Source: Planctomycetaceae bacterium (lineage in GTDB: Bacteria > Planctomycetota > Planctomycetia > Pirellulales > Lacipirellulaceae). Taken from it: DNA of 23,856 bases. The notes under the pieces were generated by a model. It had not been told where the DNA came from. It searched no databases and saw nothing but the letters and a program-made list of their open reading frames with translations. The DNA lies in the NCBI GenBank assembly GCA_002713555.1, contig PATG01000122.1:1-23856 (forward strand). The letters are read 5' to 3'. Below, one piece after another: positions 17,584 through 23,856 of the stretch (positions are counted from its first letter, which is position 1; each line of letters opens with the position of its first letter). A program made the translations under genes and the position numbers.

Positions 17584-17606
17584 TCCGGATCTGCTGCCTA
17601 TCCGGA
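17584..17606. terminator. Possible shared terminator hairpin between convergent genes
   Basis: The perfect 7-bp stem tccggat (17584-17590) and atccgga (17600-17606) sits between two convergent stop codons. No T run follows on either strand, so this is tentative. Confidence 0.3.
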
Positions 17607-17614
17607 CCAAGATT

Positions 17615-18580
17615 TTACTCGGCGCGTAAGAGAGCTATGCGCAGTTCTCTTCCGGTAACGAAGCCTACCGTTTTGCCTTCGGAATTGACGACATGCCCCA
17701 AGGCGTCTTCTGTTTGGCTGAGCTGTCGTAAGGCAGACAGCCAGGACTGCTCTTCTTGCAAGACAACCATGGCTCTTGGTTCTGGAAGTTGAGAAGAATC
17801 GTCCAGATACAAATCCATCATGCGCAAATAGCCAACCAAGCGCCGGTTGTTGCGAGTGTCTTCTAGTGGAAGCAGGGTGCGCTTGTGCCTCTGAGCAATC
17901 CGTTTCACATCTCCTTTGCTCATGGTGGTTGTAGCACGCATAACTCTTCCTGCTGGTGTCGCAAAGTCCTTAACGGGTAGGCCGGCTACGGCAAGCATCG
18001 ATTGAGCAAGCGTCTGCTGTGCTGGTCGCAGAATTCCAGCCTCGTGGCCTTCAATTAAGAGTTCGGCGAGTTCCCTGCGAGGCAGCTTTAAGCGGAGTTC
18101 TTGAGGTGATTTTCCGGATAGAAATTGCAGGATGCGACTGAAGCCCCACAAAACCAGAGTCAGGGGAGCAAACAGACACGTGCAGAGAAGAAGCATTGGA
18201 GCACAACGCTTGAGCAACCGATTGGGTGCTTCGAAAAACATGTTTTTCGGAAGGAGTTCGCCTAGCAGGAAGATAACAGGCGCTATGACAATAGGTCCTA
18301 CAATAGCGACGGTGGTCCCGCCGTGGGGATACATCTGTTGAGAGGCCATAACGACAGCGAGAGAAGTAAGGTAATTCGCCAGGTTATTTCCTACCAGAGT
18401 CGTTGCTACAAAAAGTGAGGGTTGATGCGACAACCACAAGAGGGCACGTGACATCCAGCTGCCGGCTAATGCTTCAATGGCGAGACGCACCCGTGTGACT
18501 CGATAGAAACCTGTCTCGGAACCACTATAAAATGCGCTTAGTAGCAGCCCTATTGCGAGGAGTAGCAACGAGACAATCAT
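17615..18580 (-). CDS. CNNM/CorC-type transporter, short form (DUF21 plus CBS pair)
   Basis: A 321-residue membrane protein. Residues 1 to about 160 form a CNNM (DUF21) domain: SAFYSGSETGFYRVTRVRL with the ion-site-like SGSE motif, VGNNLANYLTS, and LLGELLPKNMFFEAPNR. A CBS-domain pair follows (about 185-315), with RRLVGYLRMMDLY and VGFVTGREL. Unlike the neighbour upstream, it lacks a C-terminal CorC_HlyC domain. Family members export Mg2+ or other divalent ions, with the CBS pair sensing nucleotide or Mg. It overlaps the previous gene by 4 nt (ATGA), so the two are translationally coupled and may form a heteromer. A strong AGGAGG lies 4 nt before the ATG. Confidence 0.9.
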   Translation of the reverse strand: MIVSLLLLAIGLLLSAFYSGSETGFYRVTRVRLAIEALAGSWMSRALLWLSHQPSLFVATTLVGNNLANYLTSLAVVMASQQMYPHGGTTVAIVGPIVIAPVIFLLGELLPKNMFFEAPNRLLKRCAPMLLLCTCLFAPLTLVLWGFSRILQFLSGKSPQELRLKLPRRELAELLIEGHEAGILRPAQQTLAQSMLAVAGLPVKDFATPAGRVMRATTTMSKGDVKRIAQRHKRTLLPLEDTRNNRRLVGYLRMMDLYLDDSSQLPEPRAMVVLQEEQSWLSALRQLSQTEDALGHVVNSEGKTVGFVTGRELRIALLRAE

Positions 18581-19842
18581 GCTTCCTCCTGCCCGGCGTT
18601 CAGAAGACGCAACTCGACAATAATACTGCCGAATTCATCGGCCTCAATGACATGGAAACGGAAGTTTTCCCAAACAACTTCATCACCCACAACAGGTAGT
18701 CGGCCAAGTGATTCCTGTACAATTCCGGCAACTGTTGTGCTTTTGGTTGCAGGCAGAGCAACATTGAATTGTCGACTCAGCCGTCTCAGGGTTGTCATGC
18801 TTGTGGCTTGCCAAAGTCCTTCTTCGACCGCACTAATGGATGAGGTTTGTAGCAAGCGTGCGCTGCGGCTAGTCTGGTCCTCAAAAATGTCTTCAAGCAA
18901 ATCTTCTAGAGTAACGATTCCAATCGTTTCTCCAAATTCATTGACAATCGCAGCGACTTCTCGTTGTTGGTTTTGTAGTTCGTCAAAAACGGTTGCTACG
19001 GTGGCACTCCAGGGTACATAGACGACTGGTTGGGCAAATGCTTCCAGGTGATGGCTTGGTATGCTGGATAGGTGACGTAAGCTGATCGCTGCAATAATCT
19101 CATCGCTATCGGGTTCAGTAACTAACAGATATCCGCTACGTGTTGGCTGCCCCCCCAGGTCGGCTAAGCTTACGGGTGGGCTAAACGATTGATACTGTTT
19201 GCGAGGACGCATCAATTCCTCTGCCCGGAGATCGGAGAGCAAAACTATGTTATGGAGTGCGGAACGTTCTTGCGCCGCGATTTCCTCATCAGGTGTTGAA
19301 ACGGTAATTGCTTGTTCGAGATCGCTCAATTCGAGATAGGGTTCAACCTCGAAATTCGGAAAGAGCAATCGCTTAACAGCTAAATTAATGGTTGCAAAAA
19401 TAGGCGAGATGGGATCAAACAAACGAACTGTTATAGCCAAGGGCATAGCAAGCCAGCGGGTCATCTTGCGTGGCAGCAGCACACCTACGGTCTTTGGAAT
19501 CATTTCGCTGCAAAGGATCATGGCTAGCAATGAGCCAAAAGCGACCAGCCCCGCTTCGGTTCGCCGTTGCTGCTGTTCTAATTGAATACTAATGACGGAA
19601 GCGAACGCAAAATAAACAATATTGAGGATTAGATTCCAGAACAGGATGGCCATTAGCAGCCGATCTGGTCGGGTGAGTAAACTAAGTGCTATTTGCTGTG
19701 AAGGGCTGCCTTGCTTCAGCGCCCGACGATCATCAGATTTCAGAGAAAAAAGAGCCGCTTCACTACACGAAAAAAAAGCCGACCCTGCAATGAGCATAGT
19801 CATTGCAGCGAGTATCGCACCAAATTCATGCAATAGAATCAC
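18577..19842 (-). CDS. CNNM/HlyC/CorC family transporter, full-length form
   Basis: A 421-residue membrane protein. The CNNM domain spans about 1-185: AFFSCSEAALFSLKSDDRR, LLMAILFWNLILNI and CSEMIPKTVGVLLPRK. A CBS pair lies at about 205-330, with GYLLVTEPDSDEIIAAI and AIVNEFGETIGIVTLEDLLEDIF. The C-terminal CorC_HlyC domain covers about 345-415, with STTVAGIVQESLGRLPVVGDEV. Such proteins are Mg2+/Co2+ efflux or Mg2+ homeostasis transporters (CorC, MpfA and CNNM relatives). The start is a GTG at 19842 with a weak AGAAAG upstream; an ATG 13 codons later is possible. It lies 36 bp after the ABC permease gene and overlaps the next gene by 4 nt, which indicates one operon. Confidence 0.92.
   Translation of the reverse strand: MILLHEFGAILAAMTMLIAGSAFFSCSEAALFSLKSDDRRALKQGSPSQQIALSLLTRPDRLLMAILFWNLILNIVYFAFASVISIQLEQQQRRTEAGLVAFGSLLAMILCSEMIPKTVGVLLPRKMTRWLAMPLAITVRLFDPISPIFATINLAVKRLLFPNFEVEPYLELSDLEQAITVSTPDEEIAAQERSALHNIVLLSDLRAEELMRPRKQYQSFSPPVSLADLGGQPTRSGYLLVTEPDSDEIIAAISLRHLSSIPSHHLEAFAQPVVYVPWSATVATVFDELQNQQREVAAIVNEFGETIGIVTLEDLLEDIFEDQTSRSARLLQTSSISAVEEGLWQATSMTTLRRLSRQFNVALPATKSTTVAGIVQESLGRLPVVGDEVVWENFRFHVIEADEFGSIIVELRLLNAGQEEA
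18585..18590 (-). promoter_or_regulatory. Shine-Dalgarno site of the second CNNM gene
   Basis: AGGAGG on the minus strand lies inside the end of the upstream gene, 4 nt before the overlapping ATG. It confirms independent initiation at 18580. Confidence 0.7.
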
Positions 19843-19878
19843 AACGATACTTTCTTCAAAAAGCGGATCAGATACGAA

Positions 19879-21639
19879 CTAAGCTTCGCCTATTGTGCGG
19901 CCAGTGGCCACGTCAAATTCGTCAATTGCTGGGATCAATAATGCGACTGTAGAAAATCCATAGGTCAGAACAACGACCAGAAAGGCACCGCCAAACTGCT
20001 GGTCAATAAAGCTGGTTATCACATAAAAGGTCGACACAGGTGCTATTCCACAGGCGAGTCCTATGGCACGTGATGGATTTCGTAGTCCCAAGGCCATGTA
20101 GAGGGCAATGCTTCCTCCCAGCATGAATGCAGAAAATGCCTGCAATTGATAAAAGAAGGAGGACTGGACGGCCATCATCATGCGCATGCAAACTGCGATA
20201 CCCAACAATAAGAAGAGCACAGTACCGAGGCTTACTCCAACTGCTTTTCGAGATTCGGCATAAGTCATACCGACATGCACACCGACCATAGCTACAAATA
20301 TGTTTAGAACCAAAGTTGAGATGCAAAGGAAGACTAAATTTTCGGTGCTAAGCAAGTGGTGGTACCACAGCACTCCACAGAGGCAGAGTGGGAGAAGGAT
20401 CATTTCTTTGGAGTTAAAAAAAATCCCGCCCAACTTGCCATAGATAATTTCTTTTGGGGTCAGGTCAGTAACCAAAAGAAGATCGAGGGCCCGTAAATCA
20501 CGTTCGTTGGTTAATGAGGTGACAGCCAGTGCATTGACCAGTATCAATCCCAACACGATGAGTGGGATAACTGGCTTGGCGGCTGAATGAACGAGTTCGT
20601 TGGGGGCGGACGTGGCATAGGTGTTGTCGCTAAGTTGTGTGAATAATCCGGCAGCGCAAATGGAAAAAATAACCAGATAGCCAAGTCTTACAACGATTAT
20701 TTTTTTGCCGTAGGCCCAGGTGCATATCTCACGCCATAGAATTGGATTGTCCCATACGGTTCGAGAATGGACAGTTTCCGTCGAGGTCGTAGGAGCAGGG
20801 AGATCGAGACTTGGAGGCTGCTGACGCTCAGCGGCTTGTGTAGGATTCCAGATCCGAACGCGTAGCATTGCCCACGCATTAAGTAATAGTGAAAAAACGA
20901 TCGAAACGAGGAGAAACAGCCCTACAGGTCCACCGCACCATTCCAGCGATTCAGCATTGGAATCTATGGGGTGCATTGCAGCAAAGATAGCGCGCATTGG
21001 CGAAAAAGCGATTGCTAAATGTTCTGCGGATATTCCGAACCAGGCTTCTCCCAATCGGCTGCTACGCACGATTTCGCCGCCCAATAGCCATAGCACGAGA
21101 AGGAGAGCAGTGAGAGCTAAGGACTGAAAAGTTCTTTCTCTCCAAAGAGCAATTGTTGATCCCAGACTTCCAGCTGCAATAGCTGCAGCCAGCGTGACTC
21201 CCAAGACACGAAGAACTTGCAAATAAGAGATTCCCCCCAGCAAGGTAAAGGCCATGAACAAAGGGATAGCGGCAAAAATCATAACCAGCACGCTGAGCAT
21301 GCTTGCCGATAATTTACCGAGCACAAGTTCGGCATTTGACAGATTGGTCATCAGGAGCAGGTCCAGCGTACGGCGATCTTTTTCTTGCGCTACCGAAGCT
21401 GCCGTTAGAAGGGCCGAAAAGGAGACAGCCATGGCCAACTGTAGCGGTGCAATGAGAGAAAAGACAATCGATCCAAAGCGAGCCAATCCACCCAACCCAT
21501 GGACTTGTTGTGAGAAAACTAGCCATGTCGTAAAGGCCAGCCCAAATAGCGCAGCCACGTACCCACCACGCATTAAGTAGAGGCGTATACTACGCGGGAA
21601 AGTCGTAAGTTCGCGGCTGAAAACTGGCCCGATTAGCAA
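19879..21639 (-). CDS. ABC-2 type permease, apparent duplicated/fused form
   Basis: A 586-residue polytopic membrane protein of the ABC-2 permease superfamily. It has two similar halves. Each starts with a cytoplasmic amphipathic segment (GPVFSRELTTF near 4-14; NPILWREICTWAYGKK in the middle) and has a matching cytoplasmic loop motif: EKDRRTLDLLLMTNL...ELVLGKL at 86-110 and NERDLRALDLLLVTDL...EIIYGKL at 378-403. A linker rich in Pro and Thr (LDLPAPTTSTET) joins them. Both permease copies of a transporter therefore seem to be on one chain. No ATPase gene is adjacent, so it must pair with one encoded elsewhere. The start is TTG with AAGGAA 6 nt upstream. It is the first gene of the operon with two CNNM-type transporters. 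The substrate is unknown. Confidence 0.85.
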   Translation of the reverse strand: MLIGPVFSRELTTFPRSIRLYLMRGGYVAALFGLAFTTWLVFSQQVHGLGGLARFGSIVFSLIAPLQLAMAVSFSALLTAASVAQEKDRRTLDLLLMTNLSNAELVLGKLSASMLSVLVMIFAAIPLFMAFTLLGGISYLQVLRVLGVTLAAAIAAGSLGSTIALWRERTFQSLALTALLLVLWLLGGEIVRSSRLGEAWFGISAEHLAIAFSPMRAIFAAMHPIDSNAESLEWCGGPVGLFLLVSIVFSLLLNAWAMLRVRIWNPTQAAERQQPPSLDLPAPTTSTETVHSRTVWDNPILWREICTWAYGKKIIVVRLGYLVIFSICAAGLFTQLSDNTYATSAPNELVHSAAKPVIPLIVLGLILVNALAVTSLTNERDLRALDLLLVTDLTPKEIIYGKLGGIFFNSKEMILLPLCLCGVLWYHHLLSTENLVFLCISTLVLNIFVAMVGVHVGMTYAESRKAVGVSLGTVLFLLLGIAVCMRMMMAVQSSFFYQLQAFSAFMLGGSIALYMALGLRNPSRAIGLACGIAPVSTFYVITSFIDQQFGGAFLVVVLTYGFSTVALLIPAIDEFDVATGRTIGEA

Positions 21640-21645
21640 TCTGGG

Positions 21646-21651
21646 TTCCTT
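21646..21651 (-). promoter_or_regulatory. Ribosome-binding site for a TTG start
   Basis: AAGGAA on the minus strand, 6 nt before the TTG at 21639, supports the non-ATG start of the ABC-2 permease. Confidence 0.55.
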
Positions 21652-22072
21652 GGGCTATTCGGGAGGTTCACAGGAGAGGCTCACAGCTTAGGGTTACAGT
21701 TCACGTACTATTCCCACTATAAGCTGTCTTTTCCAGAGAGTCGAGCGGAGGCCCTGCAGTAGACCAACTTTGGGAATGTGTATAACATTCCTCCAAGGGC
21801 CAGCACACATTTCTGGAGGAAACTGTGTGGGTGATACCGTGCAGGATCAGTGTAAATCGCTTAAAATGCCGCCTTGCCCAAATTTGATCCGGCGAGTAAT
21901 CCAAATTGTCCCTGCGGGGCGGTGGGGATACTTACTGAGAAGTATTTTACAATTGAGAAACATTTTTTAGTTTTTTACCACTTTGGTTTTTTACTGCGAT
22001 TTTTCGGGGACTCAGGCTCAGAGGATTTCTGGGCAGATCAGATGTTGAGTAATCCCGGAATTTTTTAACTTT

Positions 22073-22077
22073 GAGGA
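22073..22077 (+). promoter_or_regulatory. Shine-Dalgarno site fixing the start of the secreted TPR gene
   Basis: GAGGA lies 5 nt before the ATG at 22083. The in-frame TTG at 22071 overlaps this site and is therefore unlikely to be the start. Confidence 0.8.
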
Positions 22078-22082
22078 AACAC

Positions 22083-23522
22083 ATGACTTCAAGTATTACG
22101 AGTTGGATTAACTTGCGAGGCTGCTGCTTGTTGGGGCTAGCGATTGCCATCTCTATTACCATGTCGTGCCCAGTGCAATCACAAACACCCAATGCGGGAT
22201 CGGATGAAGCAGAGAATGCACAATCAGTGCTTACTCCGCAATATCTTATTGGCGATGCGGTTTCACTGTCGAACAAAAGCTATCCTGAAATTGAAGGGGC
22301 GATAAAATACTTTCGAAATAGGGACGGCAAAGGTGCGATGGAATACTTAAAGCGTGCTAAGAAAAAGTATCCCAAATTGCCACCTGTCAATCTCATGATG
22401 GCAAAAATGCAAACGTTGACGCGCAATAATCAAGCTGTGCGTTTGTTGCTTGAACGCACAGTGATCGAGTCGCCAGACGATCCAGAAACCTATCTAATAG
22501 TCGCTGATCAGGCTTATCGTGCTAATCGTACGATTGAGGCAGAAGCTTTGTTTTTAATGGCGGAACCTAAGGTCAAGAATTTTACCGAAAATGCCAAACG
22601 TAAACGAAACTTTGAGATTCGCTTGTTGGCAGGAATGGCAGCTGTTGCAGAACGCAGAGCTCAATGGGACAAGTCTTATCAATTATTGACCAAGATGGTA
22701 GAGGCTGACCCGGACAATGCCGTTTCTCATGCACGTCTTGGGTTGACTCTCTACCGTATTGAGAAGCCAAAAGAAGCCTTGAAGGAATTTACAAAAGCAC
22801 GTGAGCTCAACCCGGACATGCCGCATCCTTATGTGTCTGTCGCGCAGTTATTCTCTCAGGAAGGAGACACAGAAAAAGCACGAAAGGCTTTCGAGCGCGC
22901 CTATTCTGAGGAAAAAGGGAACGAAAAAACAGCACAAGCATTTGCCGAATGGCTGATATTGCAAAATCAGTTGGATGAGGCACAAAAAGTGGCGAAAACG
23001 TTACGAGAAAACGCACCAGGTTCGGTCAGCGCATTGCTCTTGGATGGGATTGTGGCGCATATGCAAGGAGATTCGGAGCGTGCTGAAAATGCCTTGCAAA
23101 AAGTGCTCAGTTTGGAACCGCGGCATGCCCAAGCTTCGGACTTGCTGGCCTTGCTGTTGATTCAACGCGACAATGTCAAGAGTAAAGAGCGTGCCTTGAG
23201 CTACGCGGAGCTTAATGCAGAAAGGTTTCCGAACAACGCACAAGCGAATATTACAAAAGCCTGGGTGCAGTATAAGTTAGGTAATAAAGCTGAGGCCCAG
23301 AAATCACTGGAACAGGGTTCTCGCTCCGGACAAATGAGGGCGGATTCTATGTATCTGATTGCTGAAATTATGGTTGCCGAAGGTCAAAAGCAAAAAGCCA
23401 TAGCAGCACTCCAGCAGGGAACCGCACAAAGGAGCGGACTCTTTGTTTTTCGTAGAGAAGCTCAAGCACTTTTAGAAAAACTAAAAAGCGAAGCGGATAG
23501 TTCGAGTGAGTCGGGCAATTAG
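22083..23522 (+). CDS. Secreted TPR-repeat protein
   Basis: A 479-residue protein. An N-terminal basic-hydrophobic stretch (Arg12, then CCLLGLAIAISITM) followed by PVQSQT looks like a Sec signal peptide cut near residue 33. A Cys at about 29 lacks a good lipobox. The mature part is all helical TPR-like units: IKYFRNRDGKGAMEYLKRA, AVRLLLERTVIESPDDP, SYQLLTKMVEADPDNAVSH, ALKEFTKARELNPDMPHPY, ARKAFERAYSEEKGNE, AENALQKVLSLEPRHAQ and AQKSLEQGSRSGQ. It is Lys/Glu-rich and ends in a Ser/Glu tail. It is probably a periplasmic scaffold; the partner is unknown. It is transcribed alone, with the tandem repeats beginning 110 bp after its stop. Confidence 0.88.
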   Translation: MTSSITSWINLRGCCLLGLAIAISITMSCPVQSQTPNAGSDEAENAQSVLTPQYLIGDAVSLSNKSYPEIEGAIKYFRNRDGKGAMEYLKRAKKKYPKLPPVNLMMAKMQTLTRNNQAVRLLLERTVIESPDDPETYLIVADQAYRANRTIEAEALFLMAEPKVKNFTENAKRKRNFEIRLLAGMAAVAERRAQWDKSYQLLTKMVEADPDNAVSHARLGLTLYRIEKPKEALKEFTKARELNPDMPHPYVSVAQLFSQEGDTEKARKAFERAYSEEKGNEKTAQAFAEWLILQNQLDEAQKVAKTLRENAPGSVSALLLDGIVAHMQGDSERAENALQKVLSLEPRHAQASDLLALLLIQRDNVKSKERALSYAELNAERFPNNAQANITKAWVQYKLGNKAEAQKSLEQGSRSGQMRADSMYLIAEIMVAEGQKQKAIAALQQGTAQRSGLFVFRREAQALLEKLKSEADSSSESGN

Positions 23523-23631
23523 CGCAGCTGTGATGTTGGGCACACTTCGAAAGTGGCGAGTATGACCCAGGCAAAGGAGTAACAAAGTGCTCATTCGTAC
23601 GGCTGTGCCCTTCTCGTGTTTATTAGCTCTG
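23523..23631. other. Spacer between the TPR gene and the 145-bp repeats
   Basis: This stretch of about 110 bp shows no gene, no clear terminator and no repeat. Confidence 0.5.
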
Positions 23632-23856
23632 CGACAGCGCATAAAAAGATCATGGCAAGTCGATCCGTCGAAGTGTCTGGTCAAATTGGACTTTAGGAAT
23701 TGCGATCTCAATGCCCAATTCAAGAAAGATACGGGAATGATCGCACTTCCAAAAGATCCAATTTAACAATGACTTTCGACAGCGCATAAAAAGATCATGG
23801 CAAGTCGATCCGTCGAAGTGTCTGGTCAAATTGGACTTTAGGAATTGCGATCTCAA
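23632..23856. repeat. 145-bp tandem repeat, continuing beyond the right edge
   Basis: The 80 nt at 23632-23711 recur without a single change at 23777-23856, an offset of 145 bp, and the window ends inside the second copy. One full unit (23632-23776) is visible. Within it are inverted pairs: tgcgatc (23701-23707) with gatcgca (23739-23745), and aaattgga (23683-23690) with tccaattt (23757-23764). The period is not a multiple of three, so a continuous protein repeat is excluded. The identity suggests recent duplication, an actively homogenised array or an assembly effect. The number of copies is unknown. Confidence 0.8.

Larger units (their letters stand above)
21640..22082. other. Divergent intergenic region, permease operon / TPR gene
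   Basis: About 440 bp that should contain the promoters of both units. I see the perfect inverted repeats ggaatgt/acattcc (21773-21779 and 21785-21791, loop gtata), a longer weak pair ctcca/tggag just after it, and atactt/aagtat near 21930-21945. T-rich runs follow at 21960-21990. There is no credible gene. Confidence 0.45.

Noticed and set aside
23650..23856. Minus-strand reading frames through the 145-bp repeats
   Set aside because: The same DNA is read in two different frames in successive copies because the period is not a multiple of three, so this is not a conserved coding repeat.
23632..23856. CRISPR array
   Set aside because: The identical part is at least 80 nt with a 145-bp period, far longer than CRISPR repeats, and there are no cas genes in the window.

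Overview
The window reads as ordinary bacterial chromosome, most likely from a planctomycete (Planctomycetota, probably Pirellulales). This is an inference from family flavour: a type-2-like isoleucyl-tRNA synthetase with a W-rich, cysteine-free loop in place of the usual zinc-knuckle segment; a YhaO/YhaN-type SbcD/SbcC pair whose nuclease has the altered ALGGKH motif; short Asp-rich proteins with FDDD repeats; and a small HRRRF-containing protein of a kind I associate with this phylum. Genes are mostly single units or short operons on both strands, with several long, hairpin-rich gaps. I see no rRNA, tRNA, CRISPR array, transposase, phage gene or biosynthetic cluster.

Layout. 1-2519 (minus): most of ileS, truncated by the left edge. 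2685-3128 (minus): acidic hypothetical protein. 3482-8397 (plus): a two-gene DNA-repair-like unit, a metallophosphoesterase (YhaO/SbcD-like) followed by a giant coiled-coil ATPase (YhaN/SbcC-like) with membrane segments in its hinge. 8398-9314: a 0.9 kb gene-free stretch holding two mobile-element-like inverted-repeat structures, 565 bp with 32-bp arms and 177 bp with 22-bp arms. 9315-10793 (minus): pyruvate kinase, divergent from a short-chain dehydrogenase (11055-11870, plus). 11893-12927 (minus): a Ca2+/Na+ antiporter-family protein. 13240-13971 and 14167-14961 (plus): an isoprenylcysteine-methyltransferase-like membrane protein and a TerC-family membrane protein, then a hairpin-rich gap. 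15431-15919 (minus): hypothetical protein, divergent from a TPR lipoprotein (16026-16934, plus). 17299-17553 (plus): small conserved-looking protein preceded by three 20-bp tandem repeats. 17615-21639 (minus): an apparent three-gene operon of a double ABC-2 permease followed by two CNNM/CorC-type transporters that overlap by 4 nt. 22083-23522 (plus): a secreted TPR protein. 23632-23856: start of a tandem array with a 145-bp period that runs off the right edge.

How the genes relate. The clearest functional units are the YhaO/YhaN pair (DNA-end or structure processing, perhaps at the membrane) and the permease/CNNM/CNNM operon (membrane transport, possibly divalent cation handling). Two further genes, the antiporter and TerC, are also in ion-transport families, but each is a separate unit. 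The most unusual material lies between genes: the two inverted-repeat elements, the 145-bp tandem repeat at the edge and the 20-bp repeat triplet. I did not find a convincing new multi-gene system.
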